64,000 nt of DNA from NCBI GenBank assembly GCA_913058575.1, contig CAJXRF010000020.1:1-64000 (forward strand), given 5' to 3'. Positions 8,673-16,931 of this stretch are shown piece after piece. The position numbers and the translations under genes were made by a program. The notes below the pieces were generated by a model. That model saw only the letters and a list, made by a program, of their open reading frames with translations, was not told where the DNA came from and did no database searches. Each line of letters opens with the position of its first letter. Position 1 is the first letter of the stretch. This DNA is from an uncultured Bermanella sp. (GTDB taxonomy: Bacteria > Pseudomonadota > Gammaproteobacteria > Pseudomonadales > Oceanobacteraceae).

Positions 8673-10511
8673 ATGTTCAAGTCAGACTTACTTTTAATTC
8701 ATCAAAAAAAGTACGTGATGCGTTGTGTTACCGCGGGTTTATTTGCTGCGATGAGTTCAATTTCCACAGCTGATTATTTATCAGTTGATGGTGTAAAACA
8801 GGTTCAAATTCAAGCAAATGTCGATGTTAAAGAGCCCTTCAAAGATACTTTTTGGATCGGTACCCATAATAGTTATAACGCCCGTGAATGGGGTTATATG
8901 ACAGACCCTAATCAAACACTTAATCCTGTTCAGCAATTAAAAGCAGGGGTGCGTGAAATTGTTTATGATATTAAGGCTTCCGGCAACAAAATTGTTCTTT
9001 GCCATGGGGCATGTGGAGCGGGTGATAAGCTTTTTAGGAGAGGGCTAGAGGAACTCAAAGAGTTTATTGAGAAGGGCAATAAGGATCAGGTAATTTTGTT
9101 AAAAATAGAGCCTGTTGATTCTGAATATGCTCAAATTGGTCGACAGCTAGAAGGTGAACTGGATCCTTATTTATATAAACCCGAGCATTTCCTTAAGGAC
9201 AACCCTGACCTAGTAATGGGCAAAAACGAAAATTGTACCAAATTATGGCCTGGATTATTAACAAAGCAGGATATATTAAAAAGAGGTAAAAACATAGTCG
9301 TTGTAAATGCCACAGGAGCGGCGCGATGCCCTGACAGTGCAAAATTTAGAAATCGAGTATTTACAAAATTGCAGTATGAAGACTCCGGAGTAGAAAGTAA
9401 ATTTTCTAAACCATCAAATAGCGAGAATAGTCGAGAGCTAAACGAAAAAGGGAAAATGACCCGGCTACATGATGCACGCACGAGGTACGGTATAGGAGGG
9501 GGGACTACAGATCGTGAGCTAAAACCCGATAATATTGCCAAGTATATCAAGAGCGGCCTAAATATCCCGGAGGTATTTAATTACCACGGTAATGAAATCA
9601 GTGGAAGAGTAGGCCCCAGTTTGGATGCGAAAGATTTTAGTTGGTTATGGCAGGATAACCAACCCAAAGAAGTATCCAATACAGGTATAAAACGTCATTG
9701 TGCTGCGATAGACAAAACAGCTACCGATGATGAAATGGCCGAGAGAATAACCAGTAAAGGTAGGGTATTGATTGCAGAAAATTGCGAAAGTAGCTTACCT
9801 TTTGCCTGTCAGAATGAGAGCGGGGATTGGTTGATTAGCGATAGTGAAGCTACTTGGGAGGAAGGTGTAAGGGCTTGTAGTGAGCTTTCAGCTATATTTT
9901 CGTCACCCACTTATGCGCCTAAACTGCACTCCCTTTTGAACGTTGCAGATGTATCTGGTGTAAACAAGTTTTGGGTGAATTATCAGCGAGTTGCCAAGAA
10001 TAAGTGGTTGGCCAATGACAGTATGAAACACGATGTGGAAAAGACTGCTGCAAATGGAAGCTCAGAAGGTAACGTTGTTTTTAATGATACCGATCAAGTA
10101 TTTTTAGCAGCACTTTCACAGAATAAGCGTCGACTACAGGCGATTAAACTAATAGGAAACCCTGATAGTCGAATGCATCAAGTTCGATTGAGCTTCTCAG
10201 ATGGCCATCAAGTTAAATACGGTCGCTCTGAAGGTAAAGGCGTAACTCGCGAACTTAAACTAGATGACAAAAATGGTGAAAAGGTATCGCAGATTGCCTT
10301 TTGTATCGATCGAAATGATAAAAAAGAAAAGATATTCTACTTAGAGTTTCGCACCACACTTGGGAATAGAATCAAAAATGGAAGTGAACAGGGCAGTTGT
10401 GAAAGCATTATGCTGGATCCAGAGCAAAAGCTAGTCGGTCTTCATGGCCAATCAGGTGACCGACTTAACAAGCTAGGGTTCTACTTGCTTAAGTCTTCAC
10501 TGATGAACTAA
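8673..10511 (+). CDS. Secreted PLC-X-like phosphodiesterase with lectin-like and jacalin-like domains
   Basis: This 612-residue exported protein has a signal peptide ending near Ala33. Residues about 55-330 resemble the PI-PLC X barrel: WIGTHNSYN with His65, GVREIVYDI around 92-100, LCHG with the second His111, and NKDQVILLKIEP. Residues about 340-455 are Cys-rich and lectin-like (HCAAI, SSLPFACQN, RACSE, KFWVNYQ). Residues about 465-612 look like a jacalin-type beta-prism, ending LVGLHGQSGDRLNKLGFYLL. The likely role is cleavage of a phospho- or glyco-lipid head group at a glycan-bearing surface. The activity and ligand are inferred. A shorter paralogue without the jacalin part lies at 3210-4531. 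Confidence 0.75.
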   Translation: MFKSDLLLIHQKKYVMRCVTAGLFAAMSSISTADYLSVDGVKQVQIQANVDVKEPFKDTFWIGTHNSYNAREWGYMTDPNQTLNPVQQLKAGVREIVYDIKASGNKIVLCHGACGAGDKLFRRGLEELKEFIEKGNKDQVILLKIEPVDSEYAQIGRQLEGELDPYLYKPEHFLKDNPDLVMGKNENCTKLWPGLLTKQDILKRGKNIVVVNATGAARCPDSAKFRNRVFTKLQYEDSGVESKFSKPSNSENSRELNEKGKMTRLHDARTRYGIGGGTTDRELKPDNIAKYIKSGLNIPEVFNYHGNEISGRVGPSLDAKDFSWLWQDNQPKEVSNTGIKRHCAAIDKTATDDEMAERITSKGRVLIAENCESSLPFACQNESGDWLISDSEATWEEGVRACSELSAIFSSPTYAPKLHSLLNVADVSGVNKFWVNYQRVAKNKWLANDSMKHDVEKTAANGSSEGNVVFNDTDQVFLAALSQNKRRLQAIKLIGNPDSRMHQVRLSFSDGHQVKYGRSEGKGVTRELKLDDKNGEKVSQIAFCIDRNDKKEKIFYLEFRTTLGNRIKNGSEQGSCESIMLDPEQKLVGLHGQSGDRLNKLGFYLLKSSLMN

Positions 10512-10871
10512 TAATTGTAATGAAGTACTAAGACTTGACCTAACAACGCCCGTTTTTGAGCAGTGTTTGTTAGGTCACTCTGGGTAGGATTCAATTCATT
10601 TTTACTTTGATAATAATGAACTCTTCGAAAACTCCAAATTTGTAAAATAGTTTAATCGCTCTAGTCATTCCGATAGATTATAAACGTGAAATAAAACGAG
10701 TAGAAACCTTAATTCCGAGACACCGCTATGGTGTATCGTGAAAAATTAATAGGTTGGGGGAAGGGCAAGTGATTCTTGGTTTAATAGTTAATTAAAAACT
10801 AGCCTCGCTTAATATCTGCCTATACCATAGCCATATTTTTAAAGCTTTAATGGGTTTAGGCGGCATCGTTT
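10512..10871. other. Intergenic region with one strong hairpin
   Basis: A 9-bp perfect stem (GACCTAACA at 10537-10545 with TGTTAGGTC at 10568-10576) follows the PLC-like gene. It has no T tract, so termination would need Rho or another helper. The rest contains no recognisable gene and must carry the promoter of the DUF3592 gene. Confidence 0.5.
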
Positions 10872-12842
10872 ATGCGAATATTCAAAATGTTACCCGGGTT
10901 AGTGTTTGGTTTGATCTTTTTAGCTGGCGGTTTGTTTTTTATGTGGCAGTTCGCCGGCACAACGTTAGTCAGTTGGCAGCATATGCAAAGCTGGCAAGCA
11001 TCACAGGCTCACTTATTGGAAGTGTCGGGGCGTGATAATTCAACCTATGCCCGTTATCGCTATGACGTATCTGGGGTGATTTATGAAAGCGAGCGGGTAT
11101 CGGTCACTCAATTTAATGACAATATTGGTGATTATCAAAATAAATTGCAGTGGCGTTTATCAAAAATGCATGAAGCGGGGCAGACCATTTCCATTTGGGT
11201 GAACCCACTTGATCCTGCTCAAGCGGTGATTGACCGCAATATGCGGTGGGGATTGTTGGCCTTTATGGTGGGGTTTTGCAGTATCTTTGTTTTAATTGGT
11301 TTGCTGGTGATGGTATTCACTGTTAAATCTAAGGCTTCCAGTTCCCATCATTCCACCTCTAATCGCTTAGCTAAAAACGCCAATAGCAGGCCACTTCCTA
11401 ACTTAACTGCATTGCGTCACGAATGGCAGAAAGGGCTTAAAGATCCTGACTATAAGGAAACGTTTGTAGAGTATCGGCAACGGCGAATTAAACAAAATAA
11501 ACAGCAAGATAAAGATATTGAAAACCAAAGTGACTGGAAAAAACGCAAGGGTTGGCAAGCCGCTCGTATTCGCTCTAACGCCCGTTACGGTATGTGGGTC
11601 AACTGGGGTTTTGCTGTTTTTGTCAATGCTTTTTATATGCCCTTTGTGTTAGATATTCCCAAAGAAATGGCCAAAGGTAATTACGCCTTATTAGTGCTAT
11701 TACTGTTTGTATTAATTGGTGTTTTATTAATTTATCGCGCCATTAAGTCAACCTTAGAATATAAGCGCTTTGGTAAAGTGGTGTTTGAGATGGACCCATA
11801 CCCAGGTGCCATTGGTGGGCATGTGGGTGGTCATGTGATGGTGCCGAAATTGGCATATGAATTATTAAGTACTGCCGGTGCAAATTGTACGGTGCGTTTA
11901 GAGTGTGTTTATAGCTATGTGTCGGGCAGTGGTGATAATCGATCTAGAAATGAAAATATACGCTGGGCCCAAAAGGGCGAACCTAAAGTCACAAGGCGTG
12001 GTAAAGGCGTAGCGCTAGGGTTTCGCTTTGATATTCCTGAGAAATTACCCAGCAGTGATGTGGTACAAAAAAACGCTTATAATTTTTGGCGACTTATCGT
12101 TAAAGCCGACATTAAAGGGGTGGACTTAAATCGCGAATATAATATTCCGGTGTTTAAAAATATTGGCGCCCCCAAAACATCTCGCCATGTACGCCATGAT
12201 GTGAGTGCTCAACACGTTAAGCAAAAGCAGGTGGATGCGCAGGCAATAAAAGTTGCCATTAATAAGGGTGACTTAAACATTAAAAACTTGTCTCGTGCCA
12301 TGCGTTATAAAGAGCACAATGATGAGATACATTTGTCTTTTCCCATGTTTCGCAATAAATTATTAGTGATTTTTTCGGCCATTTTTGCCGGTGGATTTGG
12401 CTTTGCCAGTGTCTCTATGATTTTTGGCGCGATAGATGGTGGCTGGGCGGGAATCTTTATGGGGGTTTTTAGCTTGCCATTTTTATTAGTGGCCGTTGTT
12501 TCTGTGGTGGCCTTTATTTATATGGCCTTTAATAATTTAAGGGTTCAAGTCAGTTCAAACGGCGTTCATGTTTTGCGCCGCTTATTATTCATTCCAATTT
12601 ATCGTCGCCATCTAAACAGCCAAGAAATTGCCCAATTAAATATTAAGCGCACCGGTAGCACAGGGCAGGGCATTGATAAAGTTGAGCACTTTAAAATACT
12701 GGCCGAAGACAAGCTAGGCAAGCGCTTCGCCATTGCCGAAGACATAGACGGTGAAGTGGCGGCTGAGCACTTTAAGGATTATCTGGCGCGCCGCTTAAAT
12801 CTAGAATCGACTCAGGTTAACGTTAAGGCTGACATGGCATAG
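10872..12842 (+). CDS. DUF3592-type multi-pass membrane protein
   Basis: This 656-residue protein begins with a membrane segment (LPGLVFGLIFLAGGLFFMW). It continues with the DUF3592 pattern (YRYDVSGVIYESERV, then ISIWVNPLDPAQAVI) and a second membrane segment near 130-155. A basic cytoplasmic linker follows (about 160-240), then two more membrane pairs near 245-300 and 490-555, and a C-terminal soluble part. The family has no known biochemical function. The gene stands alone, convergent with a MarR gene 13 bases downstream. Confidence 0.75.
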   Translation: MRIFKMLPGLVFGLIFLAGGLFFMWQFAGTTLVSWQHMQSWQASQAHLLEVSGRDNSTYARYRYDVSGVIYESERVSVTQFNDNIGDYQNKLQWRLSKMHEAGQTISIWVNPLDPAQAVIDRNMRWGLLAFMVGFCSIFVLIGLLVMVFTVKSKASSSHHSTSNRLAKNANSRPLPNLTALRHEWQKGLKDPDYKETFVEYRQRRIKQNKQQDKDIENQSDWKKRKGWQAARIRSNARYGMWVNWGFAVFVNAFYMPFVLDIPKEMAKGNYALLVLLLFVLIGVLLIYRAIKSTLEYKRFGKVVFEMDPYPGAIGGHVGGHVMVPKLAYELLSTAGANCTVRLECVYSYVSGSGDNRSRNENIRWAQKGEPKVTRRGKGVALGFRFDIPEKLPSSDVVQKNAYNFWRLIVKADIKGVDLNREYNIPVFKNIGAPKTSRHVRHDVSAQHVKQKQVDAQAIKVAINKGDLNIKNLSRAMRYKEHNDEIHLSFPMFRNKLLVIFSAIFAGGFGFASVSMIFGAIDGGWAGIFMGVFSLPFLLVAVVSVVAFIYMAFNNLRVQVSSNGVHVLRRLLFIPIYRRHLNSQEIAQLNIKRTGSTGQGIDKVEHFKILAEDKLGKRFAIAEDIDGEVAAEHFKDYLARRLNLESTQVNVKADMA

Positions 12843-12855
12843 CTGAAGCGACAGG

Positions 12856-13281
12856 TTAATCCCAGTCACAGCTAAGGGCCGTTTTAAGAAGGGCGAAAGG
12901 TTCTTCGCCTATTTTAAGTCTTATTTTTTCTTCAATATTGCCCATGGCCTCACCGGCCACTTTTCTCATGTCATGGCCCTTGTTTGTGATGTGAACCACT
13001 TTGGCACTTTTGTTTTCCGTGCAGGGCTTTAACTCTAACAAACCGTAGTCCACAAGCGACGATACGGTTTTTTGAGCGGCCTGACGGCTTACCCCCAGTT
13101 GTTTGGCCAAGTCTGAAATATTTTTAGATTGGCCTTTTAACTGCCCAAATACCCGCACTTGGTTGGCCGTTAAGTTTTGGTAACCCTGGTGTTGCAAGCT
13201 GGCCAATAAATTGGATTCGTACCATTCATACTTAGCCAGCAGCAGGCCTTTGATGTTGTCTGTTAGATCTATTTTAATCAT
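12856..13281 (-). CDS. MarR-family transcriptional regulator
   Basis: This winged-helix repressor has about 141 residues. The MarR core includes NLTANQVRVFGQLKG, ISDLAKQLGVSRQAAQKTVS (recognition helix) and VVHITNKGHDMR (wing). The frame is also open from a TTG at 13290, but the ATG at 13281 is the more likely start. It is divergent from the DUF2798 gene, and palindromes lie across the shared promoter region, so it probably represses that gene and perhaps itself. The effector is unknown. Confidence 0.85.
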   Translation of the reverse strand: MIKIDLTDNIKGLLLAKYEWYESNLLASLQHQGYQNLTANQVRVFGQLKGQSKNISDLAKQLGVSRQAAQKTVSSLVDYGLLELKPCTENKSAKVVHITNKGHDMRKVAGEAMGNIEEKIRLKIGEEPFALLKTALSCDWD

Positions 13282-13296
13282 AGGTGACAACCATAA

Positions 13297-13345
13297 TTGA
13301 CACTATTTGTGGTTGCAAGGTATATTGCGTCAACCACGTTGACGC
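13297..13345 (+). promoter_or_regulatory. Sigma-70 promoter with MarR-type operator
   Basis: TTGACA at 13297-13302, an 18-base spacer and TATATT at 13321-13326 form a strong promoter for the DUF2798 gene. A perfect palindrome GCGTCAAC-N3-GTTGACGC (13327-13345) abuts the -10 box at the expected transcription start. A second inverted repeat CAACCA...TGGTTG (13288-13293 with 13310-13315) spans the -35 box. MarR binding is an inference from position. Confidence 0.75.
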
Positions 13346-13358
13346 TTTGGAGGCGATT

Positions 13359-13589
13359 ATGCTAAATAAACTTGAAAAACTCTACTTTCCTTTTTTTATG
13401 GCGCTGTTTATGTCGTGCTTAATGTCGCTGGTGTTGCTGGCTATGCACACTGGCTTTACCCCTGAATTCATGTCTGTTTGGCTAGAGTCTTGGCTGCTGG
13501 CTTTCTTGTGTGCTTTTCCATCTGTGGTGATACTGGCGCCCATAGTACGTAAATTGTGCGAGGGCATTATTCGAGCCACTCATTCATAG
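13359..13589 (+). CDS. DUF2798 small membrane protein
   Basis: This 76-residue protein has two membrane segments (FPFFMALFMSCLMSLVLLAM and LLAFLCAFPSVVILAPIVRK), matching DUF2798, a family of unknown function often placed beside MarR or LysR regulators. The ATG at 13359 is chosen because GGAG lies 6 bases upstream and because the promoter start would leave the longer frame at 13284 untranscribed. It is followed directly by a terminator. Confidence 0.8.
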   Translation: MLNKLEKLYFPFFMALFMSCLMSLVLLAMHTGFTPEFMSVWLESWLLAFLCAFPSVVILAPIVRKLCEGIIRATHS

Positions 13590-13628
13590 CCTCTATTCAT
13601 TCGTCGTTCATGGTTCTTCATAAATAAT

Positions 13629-13667
13629 TCCTAAGGTCGCCACATGCGCGGCCTTAGGATTCTTTTC
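13629..13667 (+). terminator. Intrinsic terminator after the DUF2798 gene
   Basis: TCCTAAGGTCGC pairs with GCGGCCTTAGGA (one G-T pair) around a 7-base loop, followed by TTCTTTT. Confidence 0.75.
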
Positions 13668-13797
13668 GCAGCGTGATTTTTATTGCCTTTCAACCACATA
13701 ATGAAACCATCTTTAGGATACATTTTAAACAAGATAGGTAAACTGCCGCTTCCCAAACCCTTGGGGCTGTTGTTAATCATCTTTTTTAAAGTTTATC

Positions 13798-14712
13798 GTG
13801 ACCTATATTCGCAATTTATTAAACAGCACTTTAAAAAGTGTCGCTCAGGTGTGCCTGCAAGATAACCCCTATACAGGGGCTTTATTTCTATTAGCCATAG
13901 CCCTGTATTCCCCGTTGTATGCAGCTTGTGCGTTGACAGGCGCGTTGCTGGCTAACGCTTACGCTTTTACTCGGGTGAAAGATGGCAGCGTAAAAGTATT
14001 GGATGTTGAAAATGGTTTATATGGTTTTAATGGCAGCTTAATTGGCATTGCAGTGGTCGCTTTTCTACCGATTAACGATTGGGCGTTGTTGTTTTTGTTA
14101 TTGGCCAGTATTTTTTCAGTGCAATTGGTCATTTGGGTGGCAGCCCGTTCCCAGGTGTCGTTATTTACCATGCCCTTTATTATTGTGGCCATGTTGGTAT
14201 ATGGCTTGGGGCAGTCGTTAAATGTCACCGGGCAGGGCGTTACGCCTATGTTTACTCAAACTTACGCTTTGCCATTATTTGAAAGCATTGGTCAAATATT
14301 TTTGTTACCTAATGCCATGTCGGGCGTCTGCATATTATTGGGTTTTTTAGTGGCCAGTGTGCGTGCCTTTTTTATTACGCTTTGGGCGGTGGGGCTGGCG
14401 TATTTTTTAGCGCAAGAAATAGGCATGAATGAGACGGCATTAACCACTGGCTTATTTGGTTTTTGCGCCATATTAACCGCCCATGCTTTGTGTTTGCCCA
14501 GTGACAGTGAATCAATGTGGAATCAAAAACACGTTGTGCCTTACAAAATAATATTGGGAGTGGTTTTATCTGTAATGATTACCCAAGTATTTATTCTGGC
14601 TCATTTAAGCTTTTTCACCTTGCCTTTTGTGTTGTCTGTGTGGGCGATTCAAGTACTGGGTCAATTACCTATTGGTAAGGTAAGCGGTTTATTGAAACGC
14701 GTGCGCGCCTAG
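13798..14712 (+). CDS. Urea transporter, UT family
   Basis: This 304-residue integral membrane channel shows the UT family signature in its first half: ENGLYGFNGSLIGIAVVAFL near residues 75-94, and MPFIIVAMLVYG. A second, related half has TTGLFGFCAILTAHALCLP near 215-235. The two-fold repeat forms the selectivity filter for facilitated urea diffusion across the inner membrane. The start is GTG at 13798. An overlapping upstream frame from 13683 is out of phase and looks spurious. No urease gene is in the window. Confidence 0.85.
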   Translation: MTYIRNLLNSTLKSVAQVCLQDNPYTGALFLLAIALYSPLYAACALTGALLANAYAFTRVKDGSVKVLDVENGLYGFNGSLIGIAVVAFLPINDWALLFLLLASIFSVQLVIWVAARSQVSLFTMPFIIVAMLVYGLGQSLNVTGQGVTPMFTQTYALPLFESIGQIFLLPNAMSGVCILLGFLVASVRAFFITLWAVGLAYFLAQEIGMNETALTTGLFGFCAILTAHALCLPSDSESMWNQKHVVPYKIILGVVLSVMITQVFILAHLSFFTLPFVLSVWAIQVLGQLPIGKVSGLLKRVRA

Positions 14713-14728
14713 TTTTTAATTCCCAAAA

Positions 14729-15619
14729 TTAGTCCTGCTCAATGGTGTCTTTGAAGGTTTGCCACAAATGTGCGCCCACAGGTCCTAAAGTGGTGTCTTG
14801 AGTTCTTATGGCACGTACCTCCCCTGTGATGATTGATTCCATGTCTTTTAGTTGAAGTTGCACTAAATCCCCCTCTTGAATCTCACGCTTTACAAGGTGC
14901 TCAGGCACCAACCCCCACCCTAAGCCCGCTAATAACATGTGTTTTAAGGTTTGCGTGTCCTTGGTTTTCCATTGGTGTACACCGGTGAGTAGGGTAAGAT
15001 TTTCGGAATCAAACCCCAATTTACTTTCATAACTGGTGAGCTCTACTAAAGATTTTAACTGCTGCGCCTCTTCAATTTTTACCCCAGCTAATAGCGTGGG
15101 GGACGCCACTAAAATTAATCTAAATTCCCCTATATTAACGGTATCGAAATTGCCTAATGCGTAGAAGGTAGGCCACCAAGGGCTGATGGCTATATCCACT
15201 TCGGATTTTTGTAAAAGCTCAAGGGGCCTGAAGCGAGATTCACCAAACAAGTGAACGTCGGTATCAGGGTATTGCCGTTGCGTTTGAGCAAGGGCCGACA
15301 TAAGCGTGTAGTGCGGGCAATATAAATCATAGGTAATACGAAGCCGTGCTTCATTGCCAGAGCCCAAATGCTGCCCCATGGAACGCAGCTGCTCTGCGTT
15401 GGATAAGAGGGCTATGGATTTACGGTAAAAGGTTTTACCTGATGATGTGAGGGCTAAGCGGTATTGGCTACGGTCAAAAATAGCAAAGCCGTATTCTTTT
15501 TCTAGCTTTTTAATGGCCATGGTGAGCGCAGGCTGGGTTTTATGCAGGCTTATGGCCGCGGCCTTAATGCTGCCCAGTTCCACTATGTGCTTGAGGATGT
15601 GTAATTGCTCTAGAGTCAT
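14729..15619 (-). CDS. LysR-family transcriptional regulator
   Basis: This 296-residue protein has an N-terminal winged HTH (MTLEQLHILKHIVELGSIKA, KTQPALTMAIKKLEKEYG) and a C-terminal periplasmic-binding-like effector domain from about residue 90. It is divergent from the RND pump genes 15831-20006 and is separated from them by about 210 bases containing a LysR-type palindrome. The layout points to control of that pump. Confidence 0.85.
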   Translation of the reverse strand: MTLEQLHILKHIVELGSIKAAAISLHKTQPALTMAIKKLEKEYGFAIFDRSQYRLALTSSGKTFYRKSIALLSNAEQLRSMGQHLGSGNEARLRITYDLYCPHYTLMSALAQTQRQYPDTDVHLFGESRFRPLELLQKSEVDIAISPWWPTFYALGNFDTVNIGEFRLILVASPTLLAGVKIEEAQQLKSLVELTSYESKLGFDSENLTLLTGVHQWKTKDTQTLKHMLLAGLGWGLVPEHLVKREIQEGDLVQLQLKDMESIITGEVRAIRTQDTTLGPVGAHLWQTFKDTIEQD

Positions 15620-15644
15620 ATAAATAAAATTTAGTAAGATGCTA

Positions 15645-15667
15645 ATAAAATGTAAATATTATTTTAT
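15645..15667. promoter_or_regulatory. LysR-type operator palindrome
   Basis: ATAAAAT-N9-ATTTTAT is a perfect inverted repeat of the T-N11-A class bound by LysR proteins. It lies between the divergent LysR and RND pump genes, 25 bases upstream of the LysR start. Confidence 0.5.
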
Positions 15668-15830
15668 ATTGTTTATGGTTAGAATCCAGCCTATTCAAGG
15701 TGTTTTAGATAGCTCTGAAGGATTGATATGTCTAATAACCACCTTTCTTGTCTATTGCCCTAAGCCCACTACATTTTCATGAAGGATGTATTCCTTTACG
15801 CAATGTTTGGTGCGCTTAATGAGGTTCTTA

Positions 15831-16931
15831 ATGCTTAATTCTATGATTCCTTTGAGATTGACTTGGCTCGTTATGTTGGCAGGCACATTAACAGCGTGTG
15901 GTAACAGCGATGATGCCTTGCCCAAAGAAGAGGTCTTGCGCCCAGCGAAAATTTTTGAAGTGGGGCAAAATCGGCAAAGTGATCTTCGTAATTTTCCGGC
16001 TGAAGTAGAAGCCAATGCGGATTCTAAGCTTGCCTTTAGAGTCAGTGGACAAATCATATCGTTAACCGTTAAAGCGGGTGAAAATGTAAAGAAAGGACAG
16101 CTATTAGCCAGGCTTGACCCTAAAGACTTTAAATTACGCCTTGATGATCGCCAAGCGAGGTTTGATTTAGCCAGTTCACAATTCGAGCGGGCGAAATCAA
16201 TGTTAGATAAAAAGCTTATTGCTCAGTCTCAGTATGATGAGGCGCAGGCAAATTTACGGGTCTCGCAGTCTAGTTTAAATACCGCCCAAACCGATTTAGA
16301 CTACACCTATTTACGGGCACCGTTTGCTGGGTCCGTTGCGCAGCGTTTGGCAGAAAATCATGAAAATATTCAAGCTAAGCAAACCATATTTACCCTGCAA
16401 ACCAGTGACCGCATTGATATTTCCATTCAATTACCTGAAAACCTATTTGCCCATATTAATCGTAATTCTCAATACCAACCCACAGTGTCTTTTCCATCTT
16501 ACCCAGAGCGCAAATTCTTAGCCCAAATTAAAGAGTGGGATACCGTGGCTGATCGCGGCACGTTAACTTATAAGGTAGTGTTTTCCATGGAAGCCCCTAA
16601 GGAAATTAATATATTGCCGGGCATGACGGCCAACCTCAGCGCTGACATGTTTCAAGTAACCGATTACCAGCAAGGCAGCTTTCAATTGCCCATTGAATCG
16701 GTGTTCAGTGCGCCGGATTCAAACTCAAATGATAAGGGTCGTTATATTTGGAAATTAGATTCCAGCACCATGATGGTGGCCAAAGCACAAGTGGTGGTGG
16801 GCGATATTAAAAACGGCACCATAGAAGTATTAAGCGGTGTTAGCGAAGGAGACAAGGTGGTGGCCGCTGGGGTGCATTTTTTAAGCGAAGGCATGAAGGT
16901 ACGTGTTTGGAATAGAGAAGAGGGGTTGTAA
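15831..16931 (+). CDS. RND efflux periplasmic adaptor (membrane fusion lipoprotein)
   Basis: This 366-residue adaptor links an inner-membrane RND pump to an outer-membrane channel. It has a lipobox (AGTLTAC, Cys23), a biotinyl-lipoyl half (ADSKLAFRVSGQIISLTVKA, GENVKKGQLLARLDPKDFKL), an alpha-hairpin with FERAKSMLDKKLIAQSQYDE, the second lipoyl half (YTYLRAPFAGSVAQR), and a beta-barrel with LPGMTANLSAD. The ATG at 15831 is preferred over 15786 because it has GAGG 6 bases upstream and places the lipobox correctly. The stop is immediately followed by the pump's ATG. Confidence 0.9.
   Translation: MLNSMIPLRLTWLVMLAGTLTACGNSDDALPKEEVLRPAKIFEVGQNRQSDLRNFPAEVEANADSKLAFRVSGQIISLTVKAGENVKKGQLLARLDPKDFKLRLDDRQARFDLASSQFERAKSMLDKKLIAQSQYDEAQANLRVSQSSLNTAQTDLDYTYLRAPFAGSVAQRLAENHENIQAKQTIFTLQTSDRIDISIQLPENLFAHINRNSQYQPTVSFPSYPERKFLAQIKEWDTVADRGTLTYKVVFSMEAPKEINILPGMTANLSADMFQVTDYQQGSFQLPIESVFSAPDSNSNDKGRYIWKLDSSTMMVAKAQVVVGDIKNGTIEVLSGVSEGDKVVAAGVHFLSEGMKVRVWNREEGL

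Noticed and set aside
10850-11035. 61-codon ORF overlapping the start of the DUF3592 gene
   Set aside because: It is in another frame of the same sequence, and the DUF3592 frame explains it.
13683-13865. 60-codon ORF overlapping the start of the urea transporter
   Set aside because: It is out of phase with the clear transporter gene and has no family match.
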